Source: Semisulcospira habei (lineage: Eukaryota > Mollusca > Gastropoda > Semisulcospiridae). From it: a stretch of 64,000 bases of DNA. Shown here piece after piece: positions 10,348 through 20,688 of the stretch. The position numbers and the translations under genes are program-made. The stretch's first letter is position 1, and every line of letters begins with the position of its first letter. The DNA lies in contig BTPG01000005.1 of assembly GCA_036245525.1 (NCBI GenBank), positions 181,398,245-181,462,244 of the forward strand. The letters are read 5' to 3'. The notes under the pieces were generated by a model. The model was not told the DNA's origin. It did not search any database and saw only the letters and a program-made list of their open reading frames with translations.

Positions 10348-10431
10348 TTCACTCATTCCAGTCGCGCTGCATCCAGATACGCGGCCTTTCAGGCCGCGTA
10401 TCTGAATGCAGCACGACTGGAATGTGTGAAT
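10348..10431. repeat. Palindrome of the pal-G group
   Basis: ATTCACTCATTCCAGTCG is mirrored by CGACTGGAATGTGTGAAT. The centre is ATACGCGGCCTTTCAGGCCGCGTAT. It resembles the palindrome at 59479-59551. Confidence 0.75.
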
Positions 10432-10438
10432 GACGTAT

Positions 10439-10533
10439 ACTGGTACAGTCGGTCGCTACAGATGCTTGCCATTTTCAGATTCCATTATGGAATCTGAATT
10501 TGGGAGGCACCTGTATCGACTGGCTGTACCAGT
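10439..10533. repeat. Second palindrome, adjacent
   Basis: ACTGGTACAGTCGGTCG pairs with CGACTGGCTGTACCAGT. The centre is CAGATTCCATTATGGAATCTG. It begins only eight bases after the previous palindrome. Its outer sequence matches no other copy in the window. Confidence 0.7.
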
Positions 10534-10642
10534 TGTAGGAGAGAGATCGACCCAGACAGCTTATGGGCTGTACCAGGTACGCTTATCGTCTTCCCATCTA
10601 GCCTGGCACTTGCCTTTGAACTATCTGGGCAGCTCGAACAAC

Positions 10643-10692
<50 letters not shown>

Positions 10693-10800
10693 TACTGGTC
10701 ATTATAATATGGGCGTTTTTCTGTGAATCGGCTCAAAGCGCCGCGATCTGAACCCAGCACGCACGCTCACGTGAAACGCACGCATTCACAAACACAGTAC
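10643..10800 (-). mobile_element. SINE S2 fragment with (ATA)n tail
   Basis: On the minus strand it reads GTGAATGCGTGCGTTTCACG, GTGAGCGTGCG, GGGTTCAG and GCGCTTTGAGCCGATT, the 3' part of S2 (33801-34215). An (ATT)n tail corresponds to 10646-10691. Confidence 0.7.
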
Positions 10801-11012
10801 AGGACAAAACGCAGGACAATCACGCGGTGCGAAGGGACATCTCAACTACAGTTGACAAGATATGAGAAATCTGCGAGACTGACATAGAGCCACAAAGTTG
10901 CAAACGGATCGTGGCAGATCCTCCTCTCTCGGTGAAAAGCCCCTGTCCCCGTTTCTCCTTCCATCTTCTTCGTGTAAAGCGTGACGTGAAAGCCGGACAC
11001 CGTGATTTAACA
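10801..11012. other. No recognisable gene
   Basis: A 130-codon minus-strand frame (10820-11212) crosses this region and the following repeat. It has no domain, and half of it is repeat. Confidence 0.5.
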
Positions 11013-11135
11013 TTAACCCCCTTCGCTGTCACTGATCGCGAATCGCGCGTCTGACACCCCTGCACGCTGCCACCGACATTCGCGTGAAGAACACAGATGT
11101 AAATGTGACCCAAAAAATAGGCAAAAACAATATAG
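11013..11135. repeat. Repeat L copy 1
   Basis: It starts TTAACCCCCTTCGCTGTCACTG. It shares CGACATTCGCGTGAAG-like and AAATAGGCA blocks in the same order with 29950-30070. Confidence 0.5.
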
Positions 11136-11239
11136 AACTGGCAGCTGCTTGCGTTCGCATGGCACCGGCAGCTGGCGCATACCCGGTGTTCCTGCAGTCT
11201 TCGGTAATACAAGACAAAAACAACTAGATGTCACAGGAT

Positions 11240-11373
11240 CGTGGATTTACTAAAGTGCCGTCAGCAAGAGGCATAGATCCTCATGAGCCCCCGCGAATGC
11301 GGGGGCTCATGAGGATCTATGCCTCTTGCAGCTGACCGGTGTTCACATTTTCTCGGCACAAAGGTCAACGTTT
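11240..11373. repeat. pal-A element with perfect 66-bp hairpin
   Basis: The hairpin 11264-11329 has no mismatch outside its four-base loop (GAAT). The right flank reads TCACATTTTCTCGGCACAAA and GGTCAA, a decayed GGTTAA. Confidence 0.85.
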
Positions 11374-11543
11374 TATCTCCATGGTAGAACATTGCACTTG
11401 ATTGAATGTTAAAGGTGAACTGTAAGGTTTCACAGGAAAGTGCCTGTCGGCTGAATCCTTGAATCTACGACGCAACTGCACGTGTGACAGGCAGTCTCTA
11501 AGGAATCCTCCAGCACTGACGCAACTCATCCGCCTAAAGGTCT

Positions 11544-11637
11544 TTAACCCTTTGGTTGTCCGTAGCGTGTTTGGTGGAGGTGCATCCTGCAGGAGTCACC
11601 TCGACCAAACACACGCTAATAACAGCCAAAGGGCGAA
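11544..11637. repeat. pal-E variant
   Basis: TTAACCCTTTGGTTGTCCG opens it and AACAGCCAAAGGGCGAA closes it. The arms have GCGTGTTTGGTGGAGGTG paired with CACCTCGACCAAACACACGC, symmetric replacements relative to other pal-E copies. Confidence 0.75.
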
Positions 11638-11655
11638 CGTACAACTTTCAGCTGG

Positions 11656-11960
11656 TTGGTTAGTTCGGGTTTAACGTCCACAGCACCGAGGTGATCAGGG
11701 ACGGCCCTGACGGGCGGGTTATGGAGGACAGGGAAATCTATTGCCTATGGAGTACGACCTGAACACTGATCAATTCAGGCGCACTCCAACTGTGCCACTT
11801 TGATTTACCCGGACCTATCAACGGACATGCTATTGAACAAATCCGTTTTTCCCCCTGGATTGTGAGTCCAGCTACCGGGGCCGGGACGGGATTCGAACCC
11901 ACGACCCGGCGATTCCCTTCGCTCTCCTGCTCCGACGTTTAACCGCCTGAGCTAGTTCGG
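11656..11960 (-). mobile_element. SINE S1, full copy with tRNA-like head
   Basis: ACTTTCAGCTGG is duplicated at 11644-11655 and 11961-11972. On the minus strand the 5' end reads CCGAACTAGCTCAGGCGGTT (A-box-like TAGCTCAGGCGG) and, about 45 bases on, GGGTTCGAATCCCGTCCCGG (B box GGTTCGAATCC). The body then runs through TGAATTGATCAGTGTTCAGG to a tail of CTAACCAACC type at the left edge. It is RNA polymerase III type and depends on a partner LINE. Confidence 0.88.
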
Positions 11961-11972
11961 ACTTTCAGCTGG

Positions 11973-12030
11973 CGACGGATGGATCATGATAGTTCGTGCT
12001 TAGTGCCAGATTCGCTCATCTCCAGGGCCC
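11973..12030. repeat. pal-B fragment beside the SINE
   Basis: GATGGATCATGATAGTTC and TAGTGCCAGATTCGCT match the left arm of pal-B. The right arm is absent. Confidence 0.5.
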
Positions 12031-12151
12031 ACTGCTGGTTGATAGAGTAACGGAAAGTCAACGTGCGGCGTTCTCTGTCTTTAAATCATTCGGGACGAAC
12101 GGGCATGCCGATACGCGGTTTCAGCCGTTCGTCTCAAATGCGTTACATAAC

Positions 12152-12203
<52 letters not shown>

Positions 12204-12260
12204 AATACATAGTATTTATATGGCGCATTTCTCATATTTATAATATATCTCAATGCAACA
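12152..12260. repeat. (AAT)n microsatellite with retroelement tail
   Basis: (AAT)n at 12152-12200 is followed by ATAGTATTTATATGGCGCATTT, the complement of the GCGC...ATAAAT...(ATT)n 3' end that recurs on LINEs and SINEs here. Confidence 0.65.
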
Positions 12261-12339
12261 GTGAGACTAGAGTGAAGAAGACATCAGGCTGGGATGTCTC
12301 AGTGTAAGTCTACTCCGACATTTGCTGCAATTGTACGTC

Positions 12340-12563
12340 AGAAGCGTGAACAGTTATCCCTTGCCGTGGCACTGGACGCATAATTATTTTATTTCTAAAA
12401 CCCTGGCTCGTCCAACGACCAAAAGCCACAAGCGTCCAAGGAAAATGGATACTAACTGGTCTCAGCAAGAGGCATAGATCCTCATGAGCCCCCGCGACAG
12501 CGGGGGCTCATGAGGATCTATGCCTCTTGCAAGGTGAGTGTTGTTCGACAGACCAAGGGTTAA
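12340..12563. repeat. pal-A element with perfect hairpin
   Basis: The hairpin 12465-12530 pairs without mismatch around a GACAG loop. The right edge is CCAAGGGTTAA (12560-12563). The left flank is diverged. Confidence 0.8.
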
Positions 12564-13446
<883 letters not shown>

Positions 13447-13592
13447 TGGTCGACCCTGATAAGTTCAAAGGTAGTGCCAGATTAGCTTGGTGCCTAAAGG
13501 CGCCAAGCTAATCTGGCACTACCCTTGAACTATCTGATGTAGGCGCCAAGCTAATTTGGCACTCCCCTTGAACTATCTGGGTCGACTCTTCT
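13447..13592. repeat. pal-B1 hairpin with two right arms
   Basis: One left arm (13450-13494) is followed by a complete right arm (to about 13535, CTTGAACTATCTG). A second right arm then starts at GCGCCAAGCTAATTTGGCAC and ends with CTATCTGGGTCGAC. No TTAA ends are evident. Confidence 0.8.
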
Positions 13593-13734
13593 GCTGAATG
13601 GTTTTATTTTTAGACTGAATGAGACTGTGATGAAATGGAAGGTTCCGAGTAGCAGGGGGAAGGAGGGATTATGTACACAGTGTAGTTTTCACTGACCATT
13701 TGAAGAATTAGTGTGTTCGCTAAAAAAAATGGTA

Positions 13735-13811
13735 AGTTAGTTAGTTAGTTAGTGAGGTGGGTTTAACGCCGAGCAGGGGACTAAGGCTATCGCACGGTGT
13801 ACAAAATGTTC
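13735..13811. repeat. SINE-tail fragment, (TTAG)n type
   Basis: (GTTA)n at 13735-13755 leads to GGTTTAACGCCGAGCAGGGG and ACTAAGGC. The same block occurs at 51525-51575. It is related to the S1 tail motif GTTTAACG but is a separate family. Confidence 0.5.
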
Positions 13812-13969
13812 AGCTGGGTGACGCTCTGTTCAACTAAGTATCTCCAAAATGCGTTTTTTTGTTCTCGGTAGTGTTCATCACTCGAATCAATCCTCCCTTT
13901 CTTTTCACCGAAGCAAATGTCTGAGCATACAAACTACGCACAATTAAAAGCAATGTCGATGGTTTCATG

Positions 13970-14060
13970 CACCTTTGCGCCCCCTGGCGCCCAGCAATTC
14001 CGACACCATCCTTCGAACTGGTGTGGCCGATCTTTGTACTGAACTGATGTGTAGACTTCT
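13970..14060. repeat. pal-B half copy, diverged
   Basis: GCGCCCAGCAATTCCGACACC and TTCGAACTGGTGTGGCCGATC resemble the right arm and right flank of pal-B2. Confidence 0.5.
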
Positions 14061-14066
14061 GAGGCA

Positions 14067-14133
14067 GCTAACGCTGGTTGTCTCACTCCTTTCTCCTTTC
14101 GCTACCCGGCGCTGAGGAGACAACCAGTGTTAG
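14067..14133. repeat. Orphan palindrome
   Basis: GCTAACGCTGGTTGTCTC pairs with GAGACAACCAGTGTTAGC. The loop is CT-rich. I find no second copy. Confidence 0.65.
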
Positions 14134-14234
14134 CCCAACTCTCAACTGAATATTTAGGAACGTCTGCCACAGGGCCCAACAGTAATAATAATGATAAGAC
14201 AATCATCATGATGATGATTATGACGATGACAATA

Positions 14235-14445
14235 TTAACTCATTCAGTCCCACGGCCGTATTTTCCAAATTTTGCAGGCGTCATCTAAAGACTATGCACC
14301 ACATACCAGTTGCAGGAGATGGATCGACCATGATAAATCAAGGGCAGTACCAGATTAGCTTGGCGCCTACAGGCGCCAAGCTAATCTGGCACTACCCTTG
14401 AATTATCATAGTCGACCCATCTCCTGCTGTAGTTGAATGGGATAA
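14235..14445. repeat. pal-B1 element, 211 bp
   Basis: It begins TTAACTCATTCAGTCCCACG. The hairpin (14323-14419) is almost perfect. The right end GTTGAATGGGATAA is a decayed GGGTTAA that merges into (ATA)n and a retroelement tail (GAGATTTAGAAAGCGC). Confidence 0.82.
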
Positions 14446-14559
14446 TAATAATAATAATAATAATAGAGATTTAGAAAGCGCATATTCTAAAGCTAGATGT
14501 CATGCTGACGCTGACTGAGCGGTGCAAACCAGAAGGTGTCCAAATTCACGAAAGTTAAA

Positions 14560-14935
14560 CTAAAGGCCCACTACCGCCGTAACTGTTCAAAGATAAACTC
14601 CTGTAACAGATGGTTACGAAACGCTACACACAGGTCTAGTTATGGTTCATTTAGACACAGGACAATCCAGTTCAGCACACGTCGTCTTTATATCAAGTAA
14701 CCTGACAATGACTCTACTCCGTTCTAGAAATAGAACGCTTTCAGAAAGAAAAACAGTTAAAAAAATAGATTGACACGCTAACGGCAACGCAGAAAAAATA
14801 AGTTCGATTACGCGTGTGCTTTGCTGCGGGTCCGTCCAAACTGCTGTTAAAAAGTTCGTTAGGTGTGTCGACAAGGCATAACAAACACAAATAGTGCTGA
14901 AATGTGTCATCAGATTTATGCGTACTGGTACTTTA
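14560..14935. repeat. Repeat K copy 2
   Basis: It is collinear with 1721-2102 over its full length with scattered substitutions and small indels. The right end GGTACTTTAA is intact. The left TTAA has changed to CTAA. Confidence 0.7.
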
Positions 14936-15292
14936 AGATCGACCTTCCCTCGATGTTGTTGCCATAATGCGTCATCGCGTGTACGGGAGTTTTGGAAATT
15001 TCGCTTAATTCTGACAAAGGCGTCCATCTGAAATCAGCACAGATCCTCAAAAGAAAACTTAAAAGCCGTTGGTACACTCAAGGGAACACGGCCTTTTGTG
15101 AACCCTCGGTTTAGTTCGGTTTGGTCAACAAAGGGTATCTCTGCTTCCGGGAAAGGCCCATACGCAATCAACACAGAACAAGTCTTCCTGGAGTTCCTTT
15201 CAATGTCGTTTTGAGCTCTCGCAGCTACCCAGCTTCAGAAGGCATTATATCGTGCACTAACAGCCACACGTCTGCAAAAGGCACGCGACTAG
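14936..15292. other. No recognisable gene or repeat
   Basis: Unique-looking sequence. The short frames have no known domain. Confidence 0.5.
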
Positions 15293-15358
15293 GTTCTGGT
15301 TCTGTGATTTTGGACCTTACGGCCTGGGGCCGTAAGGTCCAAAATCGCAGACCAGAAC
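15293..15358. repeat. pal-F foldback, best copy
   Basis: GTTCTGGT and ACCAGAAC form the outer pairs. GATTTTGGACCTTACGGCC pairs with GGCCGTAAGGTCCAAAATC around a GGG centre. No TTAA lies at the ends. Confidence 0.85.
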
Positions 15359-15649
15359 ACATAATGCCCTCGCACACTCTCTTGTAGCCAGCCCCACACT
15401 GACGTGAAGGAAGACCAGTAGGCCAATGCCTTTCCCCAGTGTAAGGAACCTCCATGCCCATTTGTACGTCTGTGGCCTTCCTCAGATGGGCGAGGTTGCC
15501 GGACGATCGGTCTACAGGTGTCAGTAGTAAAGAACTAAGAGGCTCTCGAAGAAAAAAATCCCGGCGCCAACCACTTACTCCCCATCGAGGACTTGCGTAG
15601 TGCGTTACACGGACGTTGGTTAGGGAGTAGGTTGACCCATCATCTGGCA
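15359..15649. other. No recognisable gene
   Basis: No repeat match or exon signal. A 153-codon minus-strand frame (15225-15686) spans pal-F and pal-A sequence and is not credible. Confidence 0.5.
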
Positions 15650-15705
15650 GCAAGAGGTATAGCTTCTCATGACTACAGGGACTCATGAGAATCTATGCCT
15701 CTTGC
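15650..15705. repeat. pal-A hairpin, short loop variant
   Basis: GCAAGAGGTATAGCTTCTCATGA is partnered by TCATGAGAATCTATGCCTCTTGC. The G/C loop is replaced by CTACAGGGAC. Confidence 0.75.
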
Positions 15706-15927
15706 AGGAAAAAGGAGTTGGTTTTTGGGCTGAAGGACTGTCCCAGCCAGATCTCCAGTCATTTATTTACCGCAGACCAACGTTAGCGCTAAGCTAACGA
15801 TACGACATCATAGGAGAAGACAGGACATTTCTTGTCCCAGTGTCGGTCTTCAAAGACACCGTCACACCGACAACAATTTTGCTGGAAGCACAAATGAAAA
15901 TCACCGTCCTTGTGATCACGCGGCTTC

Positions 15928-16030
15928 TTAACCCTTTGGGTGTCGGTACGTAGCGGGTTTTGTCGCCATGACTCCTGTCGGAATCATCGCGACAACAAAA
16001 AAAAACCGCTACCGACATGCAAAGGGTTAA
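15928..16030. repeat. pal-E element, intact, 103 bp
   Basis: TTAACCCTTTGGGTGTCGG opens it and CCGACATGCAAAGGGTTAA closes it. GTTTTGTCGCCATGACTCC pairs with GGAATCATCGCGACAA. An A tract has expanded in the right arm. Confidence 0.88.
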
Positions 16031-16077
16031 CGAACAGCGTCAACCGCGTGAGATGGATAACCGTGGATAGTTTAACG

Positions 16078-16140
16078 ATAGTGCCCGATCACCTTGGCTC
16101 CTATCCAGGTGCCAAGCGCATCAGGCGACACCATTGAGAT
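16078..16140. repeat. pal-B5-like hairpin, diverged
   Basis: GTGCCCGATCACCTTGGCTCC and GGTGCCAAGCGCATCAGGCGAC form imperfect arms around TATCCA. Confidence 0.45.
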
Positions 16141-16295
16141 AGGCCTATATAATGGTCAATCCTGCCCAAGCGCAATAGCTATGCAAGCACTACTCTAAAC
16201 CCATCACGGTGAACCCGTCTCACGCGAATTTCATTTCATGCTTAGCAGACGAATCTGATACAACGTCTGATGTGACCCACTTTGACAACGCGCAG

Positions 16296-16497
16296 TTAAC
16301 CCATTCAGCCCTGACGCACTAGAGCAGGAGATGGGTCGACCATGATAATTCAAGGGTAGTGCCAGATTAGCTTGGCGCCGACAGGTTAGCACTGCATTTG
16401 AATTATCATGGTCGACCAATCTCCTGCAACTTGTGCATAGTCATTAGATGGCGCCTCCAACATTTGGGAAATACGGCCGTCGGGCTGAATGTTTTAA
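16296..16497. repeat. pal-B1 element, inverse orientation
   Basis: The short flank TTAACCCATTCAGCCCTGAC is on the left and the long flank, ending CGTCGGGCTGAATG then TTTTAA, on the right. The hairpin centre is damaged (GACAGG, with the right inner arm mostly lost). Confidence 0.82.
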
Positions 16498-16733
16498 ACA
16501 GCTACAGTAATAGGCACATTAAGCCCTCGTGGCAGTCTAGCTCCTATCGACGTATCAATCTGTCGTTATTAGCCTTATTATTTTGAAAGTAACAAAATAG
16601 TGCCGACAATGAGCAAGAGACACAAGCCTGACGGTAACCGGTGGACTCAAGATTACGGCCGTCAGAGAGCTGGGCAAATAGAACACCGAATAGTCCCATC
16701 GAACCGAGTAAGGCCGCGGGTATGAATGAAACA

Positions 16734-16846
16734 GCAAGAGGCAAAGACTGAACTTCATGAGCCCCCGCATCTGCGGGGGCTCATAAAGTCCTTTGCCTCT
16801 TGCAGCTGGGTGCTGTGCCCATTTTTCCGGTACTGAAAGGGTTACG
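16734..16846. repeat. pal-A element with symmetric arm changes
   Basis: The left arm reads GCAAGAGGCAAAGACTGAAC and the right AAAGTCCTTTGCCTCTTGC, so CATAG/CTATG has become CAAAG/CTTTG on both sides. The right flank ends TACTGAAAGGGTTA. Confidence 0.8.
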
Positions 16847-17081
16847 ATGTGCTGACATTCTTGCCGATCCGAGAACAGATGACGGCAATTTCCATCAATC
16901 ATCGCCACGAGGCTACCCGCCGACAATGATCATGTATGACAAATCTGACGACCTTCTTCTTTTGAGGAAGGCGGGTGATGCCAATCAGTCATCAGTTCCC
17001 TTACCCTACTTGTGAATGCAGACATGCTCCGGTGGCTGGGTCCCAACCTCGGCGTCGAACCAACCTCGGCTAAAGTGACAT

Positions 17082-17259
17082 GTACTGCTCACAAATAGTA
17101 AGGTATAGTATTTTCAGCTAGAATTACTAAAAGTCCTCAGAATCTCCCAGCTGATGTGCGTCACTCATCATCTCTTTCCATTTTCAAATCCAAGCTTAAA
17201 ACACACCTTTTCTCTGTTGCATATACGTAAAGACCATTTTGTCTGCCGGCTCATCATGC

Positions 17260-17329
<70 letters not shown>

Positions 17330-17515
17330 GCGTGTGTGTGTGCGTATGCGTGTGTGTGTGAGTGTGTGGTGTGAGTTTTCCGCCCTTGTAAATCAATGTG
17401 GGTTTTTTTGTGGTTGTATGTGCTTGTTTTTGTATTCTGCTTCACTGTTTCATTACTGAGCACCTTGGTGATTAGGCGCTATACAAATTACCTTTATTAT
17501 TATTATTATTATTAA
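17082..17515 (+). mobile_element. LINE 3' end with (GT)n
   Basis: Around 17140-17230 the plus strand encodes a diverged LINE C-terminus ending in the motif [14 protein letters not shown] (GT)n block (about 17265-17345) and a 3' UTR follow, ending GATTAGGCGCTATACAAATT with (TTA)n. A degenerate mariner-like end (TACTGCTCACAAATAGTAAGG) abuts it at 17082. The rest of the LINE is absent, as expected after 5' truncation. Confidence 0.65.
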
Positions 17516-17577
17516 TCGGTATAATCACAGTGATTAGCCATCCCACGGGTCTACAGTTTCACAACATTGGTGTGACA

Positions 17578-17763
17578 TATAGTGCTCAGAAAAAGTAAAG
17601 GATGCATTACTTTTAGCTTCAATTTATTAAAATGTCCCCAAAGATTAAACATTAATCAGACCAAAGGGGTGACTGCAGTTTGCAAATGTGATTTTTTTTT
17701 CCGACATTATTTTAGTAATTCAAGCTGAAATTATGACGTCCCTTACTTTTTGTGAGCACTATA
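17578..17763. mobile_element. Tc1/mariner-like MITE, 186 bp
   Basis: Left end TATAGTGCTCAGAAAAAGTA and right end, complemented, TATAGTGCTCACAAAAAGTA are near-identical inverted repeats flanked by TA. There is no coding capacity. The TA duplication and GTGCTCANAAAAAGTAAG end fit Tc1/mariner derivatives. Confidence 0.82.
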
Positions 17764-17791
17764 CAGACTCTGACCGAATTGGGTCGACACC

Positions 17792-18590
17792 GAGGCTGGG
17801 ACCCAACACCGGTAAGTCTATTTTACACCTCGCCGGAGGCTGGGACCCAACACCGGTAAGTCTATTTTACACCGCGCCGGAGGCTGGGACCCAACACCGG
17901 TAAGTCTATTTTACACCACGCCGGAGGCTGGGACCCAACACCGGTAAGTCTATTTTACACCGCGCCGGAGGCTGGGACCCAACACCGGTAAGTCTATTTT
18001 ACACCGCGCCGGAGGCTGGGACCCAACACCGGTAAGTCTATTTTACACCGCGCCGGAGGCTGGGACCCAACACCGGTAAGTCTATTTTACACCGTGCCGG
18101 AGGCTGGGACCCAACACCGGTAAGTCTATTTTACACCACGCCGGAGGCTGGGACCCAACACCGGTAAGTCTATTTTACACCGCGCCGGAGGCTGGGACCC
18201 AACACCGGTAAGTCTATTTTACACCGCGCCGGAGGCTGGGACCCAACACCGGTAAGTCTATTTTACACCGCGCCAGAGGCTGGGACCCAACACCGGTAAG
18301 TCTATTTTACACCGCGCCAGAGGCTGGGACCCAACACTGGTAAGTCTATTTTACACCGCGCCAGTGGCTGGGACCCAACACCGGTAAGTCTATTTTTACA
18401 CCGCGCCGGTGGCTGGGACCCAACACCGGTAAGTCTATTTTACACCGCGCCGGTGGCTGGGACCCAACACCGGTAAGTCTATTTTACACCGCGCCGGTGG
18501 CTGGGACCCAACACCGGTAAGTCTATTTTACACCGCGCCGGTGGCTGGGACCCAACACCGGTAAGTCTATTTTACACCGCGCTGGTGGCT
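17792..18590. repeat. 44-bp tandem array, about 18 copies
   Basis: The unit contains GGCTGGGACCCAACACCGGT, then AAGTCTATTTTACACCGCGCC. Early units carry GGAGGCTGGG and late units GGTGGCTGGG, with a transition zone (CCAGAGG, CCAGTGG) near 18270-18370. Every unit contains CGGTAAGT, which resembles a 5' splice site. A diverged precursor-like unit lies near 17026-17070. Confidence 0.95.
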
Positions 18591-18682
18591 GCATGCACAA
18601 TGGAGAAGAGGACACAAGGCGAAGAAACCTGCAAGTGTTAGGTCCTCTCACAACGGCTGCTGGGGTCGGCTATATAAGTGCC

Positions 18683-18822
18683 ATTAGTCCTGCGCGAGCC
18701 ACTAAGCAAGGTGCTCAGCACCACTCCTGCGCCAGGCACTAAGCAAGGTGCTCCGCTATAGCGGAGCACCTTGCTTGGTGGCTGGCGCAGGACTAAGCTC
18801 GCTCAAGCAACTGACCCCTAGA
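18683..18822. repeat. pal-C element with partial duplication
   Basis: The hairpin 18725-18793 is centred on TGCTCCGCTATAGCGGAGCA. An extra left arm segment (CCACTAAGCAAGGTGCTCAG) precedes it. The right flank reads GACTAAGCTCGCTCAAGCAA. Confidence 0.8.
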
Positions 18823-19074
18823 CCCTCAAACAAACCGAACAAATGACTTATTTTCAGAGTCTGAGAGTCGCTGCTTTACAGTGACTTATTTCAGAGTTTT
18901 TAAGTCGCTACCAGGGGCCATAACTCGCATGTGTTCTTATTTCTAATCGTGACTATTTTTCAGGGTGGCCCGAAACATCTTGTGATTAGCACATTTGCGC
19001 CACAACAGGCATCTTCGTGAAATTAGTTTAGAAAGTCTGAAGCGCCATGCTAAGTAGGCACTGTATCCACCGGC
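18823..19074. other. Unassigned, short imperfect repeat
   Basis: GACTTATTTTCAGAGT and GACTTATTTCAGAGTTTT lie about 45 bases apart. No gene is recognised. Confidence 0.45.
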
Positions 19075-19318
19075 CCTTAGGGCATCACAATTAACCCAAA
19101 TCCCACCACTTGTACGCAGTATTCTGCGGTACAGACTTACTTTCAGATGTACTGCTCCTTTAATTTGGAATTCCTTACCGACTGAGTTGAGAAATGCCTC
19201 CACCCTTTCGCATTTCAAAGCAAAGTTAAAAACTCACCTTTTCTCGCAGACTTTCGTGTAATCTCTATGAGTTTCTGTACCCTCCCCCCCTCGCCCCCTG
19301 CAGACTCCGAGTGTGAGT

Positions 19319-19407
<89 letters not shown>

Positions 19408-19445
19408 TCTGCGCATTGAGTTATATTCAAAATAATATTATGAGA
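19075..19445 (+). mobile_element. LINE C-terminus with (GT)n
   Basis: The plus strand at 19150-19260 encodes APLIWNSLPTELRNASTLSH followed by [15 protein letters not shown] and a stop, the usual end of CR1/L2/Jockey-type reverse transcriptase proteins. (GT)n follows at 19315-19390. Confidence 0.7.
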
Positions 19446-19469
19446 AATGCCGCGCCACATAAATACCAT

Positions 19470-19470
<1 letters not shown>

Positions 19471-19530
<60 letters not shown>

Positions 19531-19945
19531 TTATGCCTTGCACCCCTACTGGGGCATAGGCCGCCTACAAGGGATCTCCAAGAGTCTCTGTCCCGGGCTC
19601 TCCTCTCCAATTTATTGGTTTCAGGTCATCTTCATTGTCTTAAGGTCTGCATCCAGTTCTCGGCGCCATGCGTTTATTGCGTATCTTTTCCGCGTGCCCT
19701 GTGGGTTCTATGTTAGGGCTTGCCTGGTGATGTTGTGCGCTGGCTTACGTATAGTGTGCCCGTTCCATCGCCAACGTCGTTTTCTTAATTTTGTCTTCTG
19801 CAGGCAGCTGACTGGTCTTATTCCAGAGTTCATTGTTTCTGATGGTCTCAGTCTGGCCAATGGACGTTTAGGATCTTGCGTAGGTCGGTAGTGCGGTACA
19901 GACTGGTTTAGATACATCCTAATTTTCGATGTGTCAGTGTACATT
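19471..19945 (-). mobile_element. LINE 3' end of the RRWRWxGHTxRKP type
   Basis: The minus strand, in two frames separated by small indels, reads TIRNNELWNKTSQLPAEDKI, RRRWRWNGHTIRKPAHNITR, QALT, then a TRKRYAINAWRRELDADLKT stretch and RRPMP. These blocks occur in this order at the C-terminus of many invertebrate LINE proteins. The (TTA)n at 19471-19529 is its tail. It is broken by frameshifts and stops. Confidence 0.7.
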
Positions 19946-20137
19946 ATTTATATTTTCCAGTAAATGTAAAAGAAGACTGTCTTGTCTTACTGACGTACGG
20001 AAATAAATACTGTGCATTGATACATCGTGAGAGAAAACAATTCTCTACCCAAGCACGTGTGTTCTGCACAAAGTATTTTAACCCCCTTGCAAATGCAAGC
20101 CGCCAATAATGTCTGCAGTACCCAAGCTGCAAGCACA

Positions 20138-20140
<3 letters not shown>

Positions 20141-20194
<54 letters not shown>
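20141..20194. repeat. (GT)n microsatellite
   Basis: 54 bp of pure TG. Confidence 0.97.
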
Positions 20195-20195
<1 letters not shown>

Positions 20196-20204
20196 CGGGG
20201 AGGT

Positions 20205-20535
20205 AATCTAGTCAGTGGCTCTATTTGTCAAATTGTGAATTGAGTCGATAGGAAGGGTGGGGGTGGGGGTGGAGGGTGGGGGCGAATTTTTAAAATGTGA
20301 GTTACTGGTTCTAGGTGTGAAATGAGCCGTAAAGGGATGGGGGGGGGGGGGGATGAGGGGGTTGTGGGAGGGAGGTTCTAAAATGTCAGTTGCCCAATGC
20401 GCAAAAGGCTATTAGGCCGACGTCGACCCGATGGCCTTTTGAGAAATAGGCGGGGGGGGGGGGGGAGGGGGGAGTGGGGAGGGTTATATTCTAAAATGTC
20501 AGACACTGGCTCTAGCAGTGAAATGGGCCATTCCG
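20205..20535. repeat. Degenerate G-rich tandem repeat, three units
   Basis: Each unit has TAAAATGTNAGT, CTGG(T)TCTAG, GTGAAATGRGCC and a G tract. Pal-D is inserted in the second unit. Confidence 0.6.
20398..20446. repeat. pal-D copy, short
   Basis: GCAAAAGGCTATTAGGCCGAC and CGACCCGATGGCCTTTTG are the outer arms. The GC-rich middle is deleted. Confidence 0.65.
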
Positions 20536-20688
20536 TGGTTGGCTTAATTTATTTCTTATTTCTCCCATGCAGAGCCCAGTCACTGACGCAAAGTAAATTA
20601 CGCCCAACGTCCAATTGAAATAGGACCTGTCTCCGTAGAGAAGAAGAAACTGCCCTAGCCCCCCTCCATCACCCAGAGCCACCCATCT

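Noticed and set aside
10820..11212. 130-codon minus-strand gene
   Set aside because: It overlaps repeat L, has no domain or codon pattern, and overlaps other frames of similar length.
11879..11960. A tRNA gene on the minus strand
   Set aside because: It has A and B boxes but no cloverleaf that I can complete, and it is continuous with a SINE body bounded by a 12-bp target duplication. The same reasoning applies at 33801-33880 and 48880.
12465..12530. A microRNA precursor
   Set aside because: The stem is as perfect as a pre-miRNA, but dozens of copies share it, so a repeat is the simpler call. Small-RNA data could revive the idea.
17792..18590. Possible CRISPR array
   Set aside because: The 44-bp units are contiguous and near-identical with no unique spacers, and the context is eukaryotic. 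The same holds for the 98-bp and 31-bp arrays.
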